Shown: piece by piece, positions 1 to 8,669 of the stretch | Position numbering within the stretch: the stretch's first letter is position 1 | Layout: each line of letters starts with the position of its first letter | Source: JABDNZ01 sp050049805 | GTDB taxonomy: Bacteria > Gemmatimonadota > Gemmatimonadetes > Longimicrobiales > Gaopeijiaceae | Length of the DNA stretch: 57,792 bases | Assembly (NCBI GenBank): GCA_050049805.1 | Contig: JASFVN010000003.1 | Location: forward strand, 1-57,792 | Reading direction: 5' to 3' | Notes under the pieces: model-generated | Databases searched by the model: none | Seen by the model: the letters and a program-made list of their open reading frames with translations, nothing else | What the model was told of the DNA's origin: nothing | Position numbers and translations under genes: made by a program

Positions 1-1
1 C

Positions 2-394
2 TTTTCGTGTGGGTGGCATATCACCCGGGATGGCAAGGACGTGTACTCCCGCAGGTTCAAATGGATGGTGGGTGCCTTTGGTTGGTTTGCCCGATTGATT
101 CGGATGGCTGACCTTAGCGATCAGGTGGACGCTTGCCGGAGGGTGTTCGCCAGCGACAGGCGGTGGACAGTGGTGCGTGGGAGTGATCTGGAGGAGGGAG
201 AGAGCCAGGGTCTTCCGGTCTGGAGCCGGCACGTAGGCGACCCTATTCTGGAGAGCAATCTCACGCGCCGCGTGGATTTCGCACTCTTCATGGTAGCTGC
301 CGTGGAGAATGATGCTTTGATTCGAGAGGCTCCGGCCATCGTTGGCTGCAAATCGCCATCGGCCCTCGCTCACGGCGGCAGCACAACAACCTGA
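2..394 (+). CDS. NAD(P)-binding (NmrA/SDR-like) protein, C-terminal part
   Basis: The reading frame is already open at the left edge, so the 5' end, including any Rossmann nucleotide-binding motif, lies outside the window. What remains looks like the C-terminal third of atypical SDR/NmrA-like NAD(P)-binding proteins: a helix region (RRFKWMVGAF), then a strand of the form WTVVRGSDL matching the family's W-T-I-V-R-P-x-x-L element, then RRVDFALFMVAAVEND resembling the R-x-D-V-A-x-F-M helix, and a final AIVG strand. A GTG at 41 could serve as a start but would give a protein without the cofactor site. The product would be cytosolic; its substrate cannot be inferred. Confidence is moderate because only about 130 residues are visible. 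Confidence 0.5.
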   Translation, partial: FSCGWHITRDGKDVYSRRFKWMVGAFGWFARLIRMADLSDQVDACRRVFASDRRWTVVRGSDLEEGESQGLPVWSRHVGDPILESNLTRRVDFALFMVAAVENDALIREAPAIVGCKSPSALAHGGSTTT

Positions 395-401
395 ACACTT
401 C

Positions 402-1706
402 ATGGAATTCCGTGAAATGATGTCCGGTCGCCTCCTCATCGTCTTTCTTGTCCTCGCCACTCAGGTTGGGATTGGCTGCACGCAGGGAGTTGAGTCCTCC
501 ACGCAATCCGAGATCTCAGACAGCGCTGGTACGAGGATCGTTCTCAATCGGAGCCCGAGATGGGTGGAGGAGGAGACCTGGACCGTTTCACCCGATCCCA
601 TCGTGACCATTGGAGTTCTGGATGGTCCGGAAGAGTATCAGCTTGTCGACGTTGCCGATGTGACCAGGCGATCCGATGGCATCTATGTCATAGCGGACCG
701 GGGTTCGCAGGCCGTGAGGCTTTACGGGGCGGAAGGCACCTTCCTGCGAACCTTTGGTAGTGCCGGATCCGGCCCCGGGGAGTTCACGGACCCAGGACCT
801 CTGCTGGTGACGGCTGGCGATACCCTGGTGGTATGGGATCAGTCTCTCCTCAGGTTCACCCGGTTCGACAGGGAAGGGGAGTTGGCTGATGTGCGAACGG
901 TGGACTGGGGCCAACTCTTCACCCGACTGCAGTTGGAGGTTGAGGTGGGGAAATCGGATGTAACTATGAAGGGAATGGCTGCGGGGGGCGGGCTCTATCC
1001 GGGGGCCATGGAGCCGCTGGCTGATGGAAGCTTCCTGGTGCGGTTGGCGGAGAAAGCCGACGACGCGCCTTCGGAGGGATATCACCGGAAGAGAGGCGGG
1101 GCGCTCCGGCTCTCGGCCGATTTCTCGCGTGTTGACACCCTCATGTTCTTCGGGGAGACCGAGCAGTATGCCGTGGAGGCGCCTTGGGGACCGTATGCCG
1201 TAGCCCCTCCCCTGGCCAAAAGGACGGAGATCGCCCACCGAGCTGGCTCCTCAAGGATCTGTATAGGTGATCAGGAGAAGCCCGAGATCGTCTGCATCCG
1301 ATCGGACGGTGAGCGCACTCTGATCCGGTGGAACGCAGAGCCTGCTCCTGTCCTCGAGCCTGAAATTGCCCTGTGGAAGGAGGCGACCGTCCAGGAGTAC
1401 GACTTGAAGCTCAGCCGGAGCCAGGTCCTGGAGATGTTGGAAAGGGTGCCGACACCCCAGTCTCGTCCACCCTACTCCAGCCTACACCTGGACCCGGCCA
1501 ACCACCTCTGGGTAGAGCGGGGGCCCACTTCCGGAAAAGAAGGAGAGTCTACCGATTTCCTGGTCTTCGATTCTAATGGGGTGCTGCTGGGCACCGTCAC
1601 CTTTCCCTCTGTCAGGGTCCTGGAGGTCGGCCTGGACTACGTGCTCGGAGTCCATGTTGATCAGCTGGGGATCCAATATGTTCGCGTCTATAGGCTGATT
1701 CGTTAG
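402..1706 (+). CDS. 6-bladed beta-propeller lipoprotein
   Basis: The first ATG of the open frame (342) adds a non-signal-like extension, so I chose the ATG at 402; ATGs at 417 and 420 are also possible. From there the protein begins with a short basic stretch, a hydrophobic run (LLIVFLVLATQVGIG) and a Cys in a lipobox-like GIGC, so it is probably a lipoprotein anchored in the cell envelope. The mature part has repeated strand-turn blocks such as DGIYVIADRGSQAVRLY and GTFLRTFGSAGSGPGEF, typical of NHL-like 6-bladed beta-propellers common in Gemmatimonadota and Bacteroidota. Such proteins are thought to bind ligands or partners rather than catalyse reactions, and no catalytic residues are evident. 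It stands alone between the partial SDR gene and the broken acyltransferase gene. Confidence 0.7.
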   Translation: MEFREMMSGRLLIVFLVLATQVGIGCTQGVESSTQSEISDSAGTRIVLNRSPRWVEEETWTVSPDPIVTIGVLDGPEEYQLVDVADVTRRSDGIYVIADRGSQAVRLYGAEGTFLRTFGSAGSGPGEFTDPGPLLVTAGDTLVVWDQSLLRFTRFDREGELADVRTVDWGQLFTRLQLEVEVGKSDVTMKGMAAGGGLYPGAMEPLADGSFLVRLAEKADDAPSEGYHRKRGGALRLSADFSRVDTLMFFGETEQYAVEAPWGPYAVAPPLAKRTEIAHRAGSSRICIGDQEKPEIVCIRSDGERTLIRWNAEPAPVLEPEIALWKEATVQEYDLKLSRSQVLEMLERVPTPQSRPPYSSLHLDPANHLWVERGPTSGKEGESTDFLVFDSNGVLLGTVTFPSVRVLEVGLDYVLGVHVDQLGIQYVRVYRLIR

Positions 1707-1783
1707 GTAGACTGAGCCATACGTCGAGTCTCGGCCCCTACCTGCAAAGGAAGTCATCGAAGCCGCTCAACGGCGGGGAGTCC

Positions 1784-2896
1784 ATGCAAGTCAACGGGAG
1801 CGGAAATCCAGAAAGCGTTGACGGCCCTCCGTGTTCTCCCCTTCCCCGACGCCATGACGTCGACTAGCTCCGGACGATAGCCATCGGGTTCCTCATCGTC
1901 TTCCACATTCTCCTGACCTTCCAGGCCTGGGTGGATCCCACCATCTATCCACAGAATGACGAACTCCTGGACGAGCTGGTCCCGCTCCTCTCCCTCCTCA
2001 CCGCATGGCGGATTCCTCTGCTTTTCATGATCTCCGGCATGGGGGTTCGTTTCGCCATGGAACGGCGGGATTGGAAAGCTTTGCTCCAGGACCGGACGGA
2101 CAGGATCCTGTTGCCCTATCTCTCCGGGATGCTCGTATTGGGGCCGCTTCTCGCCTTTGGATTCCCTCAGCTTGGATGGGATGCCGAGTACAGGCCCAAC
2201 TTCGGGCATCTCTGGTTCTTGCTGAACATCTTCCTCTATGTGGTTTGGCTGGTGGGGCTCTTCATCTATTTCAAAGACCGGCCCGACAACGCCATGCTGC
2301 GCTTCCTTTCCGGGATCATTCGTCGGCCTTTCGGACTTTTCCTTTTCGCCCTACCGCTCATGCTTGAGGCATGGCTGTCGAACCCGGAATATGTCTCCGT
2401 TTACATCGACAACATACACGGATGGTTGCTGGGGCTGCTCTGCTTCTTCTACGGCTTCATCTTCATCTCTGCACAGGATGTGTTCTGGCCCGCGGTGGCC
2501 AGGGTGCGGTGGGTGGCTCTGGTCTTGGCGGCCATCCTCTTCTATGTGCGGCTCCAGGTCTTTGATTTGGTGAACGAGCTGCATTGGCTCGCCGCCCTCG
2601 AGTCCATGAGTTGGATGCTGGCCATCATCGGATTCGCCTCCCTTCACCTGAACCGCCCCTCCCGAAGCCTGGGTTATTTAAGCAAAGCGGTCTACCCGGT
2701 CTACATCATCCACCATCCCCTGCAATTCGTCTTCTGTTACTTGCTCCTTCCCCTTTCCATGCCGGCTTATGGGAAGCTAGGTCTTCTCCTGGCGGGAACC
2801 ATCGGGATCAGCCTCATGATGTACGAGCTTGTCCTTCGGCGTCTGAAATGGATCCGGCCCCTGTTCGGAATGAAGATGGTCCTGGCCAGGAGTTGA
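1784..2896 (+). pseudogene. Acyltransferase-3 family membrane protein interrupted by in-frame TAG
   Basis: From ATG 1784 (preceded by GGGGAG) the frame reads ...PRRHDVD-stop-LRTIAIGFLIVFHILL and then continues uninterrupted to 2896. In the acyltransferase-3 (OafA/YrhL-like) family this segment is normally one motif, D-(W/Y)-L-R followed by TM1 ending in a conserved His. The TAG at 1865-1867 therefore sits exactly where Trp or Tyr is expected. The rest has about ten hydrophobic helices, the family's R-x-x-R-I-L-L-P loop (RTDRILLPYLSG) and YPVYIIHHPLQ near the C-terminus. A restart at GTG 1931 would lose TM1 and the conserved His, so an active product is unlikely unless the stop is suppressed or is a sequence error. 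The family transfers acyl groups to envelope glycans or lipids. Confidence 0.75.
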
Positions 2897-2933
2897 TGTT
2901 GAGCTGCAGCACTCCGGGGCAGGAACGAAGAGA

Positions 2934-4538
2934 TCAGGCCGAGACCGGGTTTCTGGGCTGGGTGGTTATGGGGAAGGGCCATTCCAGTCTTTCCTCAGGG
3001 GCCGGCGGAGATCTCCGGGCAGGGCATGCCTGCCCCCCGGGTCTCAGCTCCTCCCTCACCTTTCGCATGGGCTGGCTGGCTCCCCCTTGATGAAGGATGG
3101 CCCCGGTCACTGATCCCGAGTCATCCCTGTCGAAGGTGATCTGAACATCGGCAACTTTGAGAAAGAACTCGGATTCCGACTCGGGGAACAGCTGGAACCT
3201 CTCTTGTCCGGTACTGGCGCGACCGAACAGGGCTCCCTCCTCCAGCGTCACGACGATGGAAACTCCAGATTCCAATTCGTATTCCCCGACGTAATCCCTG
3301 AGGATGCCCTCCTCGACCGCCACCTCTGTGCGTTCGGGTATGGGGGCGAATCCTCGACGCACGGGTTCCGCGACGGAATCCCACTCGTAGACGGCCTGGA
3401 TTCGGCGGCTGAGCTCCCCCATGACGGCGCCTCCTTGGTCTCCGTTGGTCATGATAGCCAGACCATAACCTTTGACCTTGTGAGCCATGAGAGTGGCTCT
3501 GAACCCCCAGTTGCTGCCTCCATGACTGAAGTACCATCCTTCTCCCGAAGGGGAGAGGGAGAACCCGACAGCGTAGGGCCCGACACCCACAGGAGAAAGC
3601 ATTTCCTGAACCAGGACGCGGGAGAGAACTTGGTTTGACTCCCCCACCGAGGACTTCTGGACCTCGATGGCGAATTTTGCCAGGTCGGTAGGCGTGGTCC
3701 ACAGCCCGGCCGCTGCCAGCTCGGGGTATACATGCCACTTCGAACCTCGGGATCGCCCCGCTCCGTCATGAGCCCGAGCGGCATTCCGGTCCCAATCCGG
3801 CGGAAGAGGTTGTTCGTATGTACTCCGGCCCATTCCGATGGGCCTCAAGACATCGTCGGCCATGAGATCGGCGAAAGGACGACCGCGGGCGTCGCTCAAG
3901 GCCAGCTGCATGACGGTTACGCCCCCTCCCGAATATTCCATGAATGTCATGGGGGGGCGCTCCATGAACACGGCACCGACGTTGGATGGTTCATGGCCGT
4001 CGAGGATCTGCACCACCGATGGAAGCTGATCCGAGGGGTCGTAGCCCGGGAACCCGAACCCGTCTCCCAGACCCGAAGTGTGGCTGGTCAATGATCGGGG
4101 CGTGACCGGCCGTTCCCGGGTGAACTCTCCTCCATCCAGGTGCCAGGACGTCATTATGTCGTTGATGTCGTCGTCCAGTGTGAACAGTCCGTCCTGAACC
4201 GCCTTCAAGACCCCCATGGCTGCCACGGGTTTGGAGATGGATGCTGCCTGGAAAACCGTTTCCGTGTCCACAGGTGCTCCGGTCTCGACGTCTGCGACCC
4301 CGTATCCCCTGGCCCAGTGGACCTGAAATTCGTGAATCACTGCGATGCTCACCCCCGGCACATGGAAGCGCTCCATGAGTTCCTGAATGGAGAGGGATCC
4401 GAGCTCGTTTTCTCCCGGAGAATCTTGCGGCGACTCGATGGCGGCTCTGTACTCTTCGGGAGTCCGGGGCTGTGCCGATATGGTGAGGGGTAGCGTTGTG
4501 AATAGAACCAACGCGCTGATCAGTATCCTCTTGGTCAC
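2934..4538 (-). CDS. Serine hydrolase, class C beta-lactamase/PBP fold, exported
   Basis: The protein has the nucleophile motif S-x-x-K (S100-I-S-K103), a YSGGG segment at the position of the Y-x-N/G element, and HGGSNWG near the third (KTG/HxG) motif, so it is a class C beta-lactamase-like serine hydrolase, a family including esterases, D-aminopeptidases and carboxypeptidases. A signal peptide (KRILISALVLFTTLPLTISAQ) indicates secretion. The longest frame starts with TTG at 4565, but a near-perfect AAGGAGGT lies 7-8 bases before GTG 4538, so I chose GTG; the signal peptide then starts correctly. About 534 residues. A C-terminal domain after residue 400 is of the type often found after the catalytic domain. 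It is divergent from the esterase gene to its right and convergent with the broken acyltransferase. Substrate unknown. Confidence 0.85.
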   Translation of the reverse strand: MTKRILISALVLFTTLPLTISAQPRTPEEYRAAIESPQDSPGENELGSLSIQELMERFHVPGVSIAVIHEFQVHWARGYGVADVETGAPVDTETVFQAASISKPVAAMGVLKAVQDGLFTLDDDINDIMTSWHLDGGEFTRERPVTPRSLTSHTSGLGDGFGFPGYDPSDQLPSVVQILDGHEPSNVGAVFMERPPMTFMEYSGGGVTVMQLALSDARGRPFADLMADDVLRPIGMGRSTYEQPLPPDWDRNAARAHDGAGRSRGSKWHVYPELAAAGLWTTPTDLAKFAIEVQKSSVGESNQVLSRVLVQEMLSPVGVGPYAVGFSLSPSGEGWYFSHGGSNWGFRATLMAHKVKGYGLAIMTNGDQGGAVMGELSRRIQAVYEWDSVAEPVRRGFAPIPERTEVAVEEGILRDYVGEYELESGVSIVVTLEEGALFGRASTGQERFQLFPESESEFFLKVADVQITFDRDDSGSVTGAILHQGGASQPMRKVREELRPGGQACPARRSPPAPEERLEWPFPITTQPRNPVSA

Positions 4539-4795
4539 GGTGACGACCTCCTTCGGGGAATTCAACCAACAGGGTTGAATCCGGGCTGGTTTGATACGAA
4601 GTCAGGATGGTGCCTTTGCGGGATAGGCGCAATCAGGGGTGGGGCCTCTCCCGGGCATGTTCGTAGGCGGAGACCGGGTTGCCTCGCATATCTGGCTGGT
4701 CTGCGAGAAGAAACAGTGTGCGCCAACGCGTCCTTTCCCATAGACTGACACTCTACCCGTGGGTCCTGCGAAGCCTCCCGATGGAGATCCTGGCC

Positions 4796-5722
4796 ATGCC
4801 GAGCATCCGCGCAAGAGTCGTACGCCTCATGATAAGGCGAATCGTTGGCCGGCGGTTCGAGAGGGCGGGGCGGTCCATCGAAGAGTGGAGAAGGCTCGAT
4901 GACTTCCTCACCAGAAGCCAGAGGCCCTTGAAAGGCACTGAAATAGAAGTCTTGTCTGCCGGGGTAGTGAAGGGAGAGTGGGTGTGGGGACCCGGCTCGA
5001 GGGATGGTGGTTTGATCCTTTATCTACACGGTGGAGGATTCATCATCGGCTCTCCGGCGACCCACCGTGAGCTTGCTTCCAGGATCTCAGAAGCCTCGGG
5101 TTTCCCGGTCTTTTCCTTGGAGTACCGGTTGGCCCCCGAGCACCCCTTCCCTGCCCCCCTCAATGACACGAGGCGGGCTTACCAATGGCTTCTTTCCGAA
5201 GGTTACTCACCTGGCGGCATCGTCCTCGGGGGTGATTCTGCTGGTGCGGGGCTGGCCCTGCAGGCCCTCCTGGCCATGAGAGAAGAGGGGATCGCCTTGC
5301 CGGCGGCGGCTTTCTTTATGTCACCGGTCACGGACTGGGTAGCCATGGACGGGGAGTCCTACACGACCCGGGCCCACTCCGATCCGTTGATATCCGAGGC
5401 CCAATGCCGCTGGACGGCTTCCCTCTATGCCGGCGGCCAGGGTGCGAGCGAACCGTTGCTCCAACCCCTCCTGATGGATCTCGACGGCCTGCCCCCCGTC
5501 TGGATCCAGGCGGGTGACCACGAGGTCCTTCTCAGCGACTCTACGCGGCTTGCCGTTCGGGCCGAAGAGGCGAGAATCCCGACGGAATTCAAGGTTTGGG
5601 CGGGTATGTGGCATGTGTTTCAGAGTGCGGCCCGGTTTGTGCCCGAGGGCAGGGAGTCCCTTGAAGATCTTGGAAGGTTCGTGCGAGGAATCCTCGCCAC
5701 TTCGGAGGTCATGAAACGTTGA
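4796..5722 (+). CDS. Alpha/beta hydrolase, HSL-type esterase
   Basis: This is a hormone-sensitive-lipase (family IV) type esterase. It has the oxyanion-hole motif HGGG (about residues 78-81), the nucleophile elbow GDSAG with Ser148, an acid residue in the AGDHEVLLSDS segment and the catalytic His in GMWHVF. Expected activity is hydrolysis of short-chain carboxylic esters in the cytoplasm; no signal peptide is visible. The longest frame starts at TTG 4679, but the ATG at 4796 has GGAG 9 bases upstream and yields MPSIRAR..., the usual N-terminus of the family. ATG 4781 is an alternative. About 308 residues, a normal length. It is followed 31 bases later by the methyltransferase gene. Confidence 0.88.
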   Translation: MPSIRARVVRLMIRRIVGRRFERAGRSIEEWRRLDDFLTRSQRPLKGTEIEVLSAGVVKGEWVWGPGSRDGGLILYLHGGGFIIGSPATHRELASRISEASGFPVFSLEYRLAPEHPFPAPLNDTRRAYQWLLSEGYSPGGIVLGGDSAGAGLALQALLAMREEGIALPAAAFFMSPVTDWVAMDGESYTTRAHSDPLISEAQCRWTASLYAGGQGASEPLLQPLLMDLDGLPPVWIQAGDHEVLLSDSTRLAVRAEEARIPTEFKVWAGMWHVFQSAARFVPEGRESLEDLGRFVRGILATSEVMKR

Positions 5723-5753
5723 GGCTGGGCCGCTCCGGTCCCTTGGGGGACTT

Positions 5754-6347
5754 ATGATTCGGCGAGTTCGAAAACTCCTCTTGATGGACGAACACACCTG
5801 CCCGTGGTGGTTCGGCTACACGTTCGACAACCCGATTCGGAGTATCCTCCATGCCCCATGCCAGGTGGTAGGGAAGTACGTGGAGAAGGGAGATACCGTG
5901 GCCGATATCGGGTGCGGGGGAGGCCATTTCACCTTGGGTCTGGCAGAGTTGGTCGGTAGCGAGGGGAAGGTTCTCGCTCTGGACGTTCAGGAAAAGATGC
6001 TGCGTCGAGTCAGGAGACGAGGGCAGAGGCAGGGACTGGAAGCGGTGATCGATCCGAGGCTGTGTAACCCGGATTCTCTCGGCCTGGATGGGCCTCTGGA
6101 CTTCGCTTTGGCATTCTGGATGGTACACGAGGTCCCGGACCAGCGGGCTTTCTTCTCCGAGGTCAGATCGGCCCTGAAGCCCTCCGGCGGTTTTCTGGTC
6201 GCCGAGCCCCTGCTTCACGTCACAGCCGGTCGCTTTCGTGAGACGGTGGAGGTGGCTAGGGAGGTCGGGTTCGAGGTGGGTGCCGAACCCCGGATCCGAT
6301 TCAGCCGGGCCGTCCTACTTTCCCCTTCCGGCAACTTGAGGACATGA
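5754..6347 (+). CDS. Class I SAM-dependent methyltransferase
   Basis: The glycine-rich SAM motif I is VADIGCGGGHFT, followed by an acidic residue at the end of the second strand (VLALDVQEKML) and a motif IV-like LDFALAFWMVHEV. It is a small Rossmann-fold methyltransferase of about 197 residues. A second ATG at 5784 begins MDEHTCPWWFG and could be the true start because the Cys-Trp-Trp segment looks like the start of the conserved region; the first ATG was kept because GGGGGA precedes it. The substrate cannot be told from sequence. Its stop overlaps the cutC start as ATGA, so the two are translationally coupled. Confidence 0.82.
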   Translation: MIRRVRKLLLMDEHTCPWWFGYTFDNPIRSILHAPCQVVGKYVEKGDTVADIGCGGGHFTLGLAELVGSEGKVLALDVQEKMLRRVRRRGQRQGLEAVIDPRLCNPDSLGLDGPLDFALAFWMVHEVPDQRAFFSEVRSALKPSGGFLVAEPLLHVTAGRFRETVEVAREVGFEVGAEPRIRFSRAVLLSPSGNLRT

Positions 6348-7006
6348 TTCCGATCCTAGTCGAGGGCTGTGTGACAACGCTGGAAGAGGCCGCCGCGGTT
6401 TCTGAAGCCGGTGGCCACCGGTTGGAGTTGTGCAGGGATCTTCGAACAGGCGGCCTTACTCCGGAAGCCGATACAGTGAGGGCGGTTCGGGGGGAAACCG
6501 ACCTTCCGGTGATGGCCATGGTGCGGCCAAGGCCCGGCCATTTTCGGGCCACCCCTTATGAGATCGGCACCATGGTGGGGGAGGTGGAAGACCTGGTGGG
6601 GCTGGGCGTGGACGGCATCGTCCTTGGAGTCTTGGACGAGCACGGAGAGGTGGACCGGGTTGCCCTAAGGGAGCTGGTCCTCGTCGCCAGGGTCCCCGTG
6701 ACTTTTCATCGGGCGTTCGATGAGATTCGAAATCCCCTGGACGCCTTGGAGTCTCTTCAGGACGTGGGAGTGACCCGGGTGCTTACATCGGGGGGTGCCG
6801 CCACGGCCTGGGAAGGACGAGGGGTACTCCGGGATCTGGTGTCCGCTGCGGGTGATCACCTGGTAATCCTGGGAGGGGGCGGGGTTCGGGGGGAACATGT
6901 CAAGTGTTTGGTGGAGGAGACGGGTCTCCGGGAAGTGCATGCGAGAGCTTCCGCGGTGCCGGGTATTCTCCATGCGCTGGGCCTGAGGGCAGGGGAGGGT
7001 AGGTAG
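6344..7006 (+). CDS. cutC: CutC family copper homeostasis protein
   Basis: The sequence has the CutC TIM-barrel pattern: an N-terminal VEGCVTTLEEA strand-helix, an (R/H)xELC element in RLELCRDLRTGGLTP, a MVRPRPGHF segment and VTFHRAFDE. At 220 residues it is slightly shorter than E. coli CutC (248). CutC was linked to copper tolerance in E. coli, but its biochemical role is unsettled, so a copper function should be treated as family annotation only. The start overlaps the methyltransferase stop (ATGA), and a small membrane protein follows 4 bases after its stop, so it is in an operon of four genes (5754-7864). Confidence 0.92.
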   Translation: MIPILVEGCVTTLEEAAAVSEAGGHRLELCRDLRTGGLTPEADTVRAVRGETDLPVMAMVRPRPGHFRATPYEIGTMVGEVEDLVGLGVDGIVLGVLDEHGEVDRVALRELVLVARVPVTFHRAFDEIRNPLDALESLQDVGVTRVLTSGGAATAWEGRGVLRDLVSAAGDHLVILGGGGVRGEHVKCLVEETGLREVHARASAVPGILHALGLRAGEGR

Positions 7007-7010
7007 GCCA

Positions 7011-7328
7011 ATGGTGGAGGAGCACCAGCAGATCGCCTCTTTGGAGTCGAAGTTGGAACGGATCAGGTTACGGCGGTCCGGCCTGCCGTCGGGATTCGTT
7101 CTCTTCTTTGTCCTCGCTGTTCTTCTCTTCGGAGATGAGATCAGGGGATTTTCCGTTGGCACGGCCGCATTTGCATGGCTGATTGCTTTTGGAACCGCCT
7201 GTGTTCTGGGGCTCGCCGTGAATGAGGCTTCGGCCCGCAGGTCGATCCGTTCCCTCGAGGTGCAGCTCAAGCTGCTTCGGGACGCCGGCCACACCAGGTC
7301 CCTGGGGGAAGGGGGTCTGCCGGAGTGA
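7011..7328 (+). CDS. Small two-helix membrane protein, unknown function
   Basis: I do not recognise this 105-residue protein. It has an N-terminal charged helix (about residues 1-25), two hydrophobic segments (GFVLFFVLAVLLFGDEI and FAWLIAFGTACVLGLAV) and a C-terminal basic/amphipathic helix (RRSIRSLEVQLKLLRDAG) that may form a coiled coil. GGAGGG lies 7 bases before the ATG. It sits between cutC and a P-loop kinase gene, with a GTGA overlap to the latter. A membrane location is the only property that can be inferred. Confidence 0.65.
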   Translation: MVEEHQQIASLESKLERIRLRRSGLPSGFVLFFVLAVLLFGDEIRGFSVGTAAFAWLIAFGTACVLGLAVNEASARRSIRSLEVQLKLLRDAGHTRSLGEGGLPE

Positions 7329-7864
7329 AGAAACGGATTGTGTTCCTGGTGGGGGCATCGGGCGTCGGTAAGACGGCCGTAGCAGAGCTGTTGGAGACAC
7401 GGCCTCCTTGGAGGGGACGGACACAACATTCCGACAGCATCGGAGTCCCTTCAGCGGAAGAGATGGTAAGCACGATGGGCAGTGTGGAAGGGTGGCAGGA
7501 GTGGATGACATCCCATTGGGTCGAGTGCCTCTCCCGGGAGAGCCATCCGATCCAACTCTTTGAGGGGCAAACCCGGCCTTCCTTCATCAGGAAAGCTTTG
7601 GAACGTCATCCTGAAGTGGAGCCTGTCATCATCCTCCTGGACTGTCGGCCCGAGGTCCGAAAGCATCGCCTCTTCCACTTCAGGGGACAGGCTGATCTGG
7701 CCAACCCGGACATGGACCAGTGGGCGGCCTACCTGACGGGCCAGGCCGATGCCCTTGGCCTGACTGTCATCGACACCAGCGAGATCGGGTTGGACGAGGT
7801 GGCTGCCGGGGTCGAAGAGGTTGGCCTGGCGGGACTCGGCCCTGTACGATCTCAATCAGAATAA
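7325..7864 (+). CDS. P-loop nucleotide/shikimate-kinase-like protein
   Basis: A Walker A motif GASGVGKT is present at the N-terminus (about residues 9-16), followed by a LDCRPEVRKHRL segment and a C-terminal VIDTSE strand. This is the layout of small P-loop kinases of the adenylate/broad-specificity NMP kinase superfamily. At 179 residues the length fits a single-domain kinase. The start is GTG at 7325, overlapping the previous stop as GTGA. The true phosphate acceptor is unknown. Last gene of the cutC operon. Confidence 0.72.
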   Translation: MKKRIVFLVGASGVGKTAVAELLETRPPWRGRTQHSDSIGVPSAEEMVSTMGSVEGWQEWMTSHWVECLSRESHPIQLFEGQTRPSFIRKALERHPEVEPVIILLDCRPEVRKHRLFHFRGQADLANPDMDQWAAYLTGQADALGLTVIDTSEIGLDEVAAGVEEVGLAGLGPVRSQSE

Positions 7865-7888
7865 CCACTCTTGCTGAGGGGTTGGTGA

Positions 7889-8587
7889 ATGACGGACATC
7901 CCCATCGAGGATAGGCACTTCACGGACGAAGAGGTCCGGGAGATCCTGAAGAGGGCGGTGGAAAAAGCTCCCTCCAGGGCTTTGGCGAAGAAGAGCGACG
8001 GTCTTTCCCTGGCTGACCTGAAGACCATCGGCGAAGAGGTGGGAATCGATCCAGCCCGCCTGGAGGATGCGGCCCGAAGTGTCGCCTTGGGGAAGAGGCG
8101 GCAGCCAAACGTCCTCGTCGGCGGTCCTACGGTACTCAATTTCCAGCGGAGGGTGGACGGGGAGTTCGACCCGAAAGACACGCCTGATATCCTGGGAGTC
8201 ATTCGGAAAACCATGGGCGTACAGGGGGAAGTGGACGAGATCCACGGGTCCCTGGAGTGGAGGGCCGAGGGTGACATGGGTGAACGCTATGTGACCCTTT
8301 CGCCCAGGGAAGGGACCACCACCATCACCGGATCGGCCAACCTGTCAAATGCGGCCGTGCTGACTTATCTACCTACCGGAATCGTGGGGATCATCGCTTC
8401 GATGGTGGGGCTGATCAAGTTTGCCCAAGACGGTACCTTGATCGGCCTCCTTGTGGCCCTGACAGTTCTTCCCGTGTTGTATACGGTCCTCCGGACCGTT
8501 TATGGGAAGATATCGGGAGCCGAGTCCGCGAAACTCCAACGTGTGGTGGACGAGCTGGCCCGTCTTACTGCGGGAGGCCCGGACTAG
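7889..8587 (+). CDS. SHOCT-like/SRPBCC-like membrane protein, paralogue of the 16292 gene
   Basis: The first 60 or so residues form a helical domain (EILKRAVEKA...GLSLADLKTIGEEVGIDPARLEDAARSVAL) that recurs in the gene at 16292. A central region with alternating strands (GSLEWRAEG, YVTLSPREGTTTITG) could be a START/SRPBCC-like fold. Two hydrophobic segments follow (LPTGIVGIIASMVGLI and LIGLLVALTVLPVLY), then a C-terminal amphipathic helix. GAGGGG precedes the ATG. Proteins of this layout occur in Gemmatimonadota as free-standing proteins or fused to protein kinases, but no function is established. The inference is an inner-membrane protein with two cytoplasmic domains. Confidence 0.65.
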   Translation: MTDIPIEDRHFTDEEVREILKRAVEKAPSRALAKKSDGLSLADLKTIGEEVGIDPARLEDAARSVALGKRRQPNVLVGGPTVLNFQRRVDGEFDPKDTPDILGVIRKTMGVQGEVDEIHGSLEWRAEGDMGERYVTLSPREGTTTITGSANLSNAAVLTYLPTGIVGIIASMVGLIKFAQDGTLIGLLVALTVLPVLYTVLRTVYGKISGAESAKLQRVVDELARLTAGGPD

Positions 8588-8669
8588 ACTGCTGGTGGGT
8601 TTTTCCCGGGGATGGGTGTTCGCGTGGGTCGATCCCGCATAGGAGCCAAGGAATGGAGGGAGGGAGACC

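Noticed and set aside
1865..1867. TAG in the acyltransferase as pyrrolysine
   Set aside because: Pyrrolysine is restricted to a few methylamine-using lineages with pylTSBCD; the site is a conserved Trp/Tyr of an acyltransferase, so a nonsense mutation or sequence error is more likely.
1931..2896. Intact acyltransferase starting at GTG 1931
   Set aside because: It would lack TM1 and the conserved His of the family, and the upstream frame with a ribosome site continues the motif.
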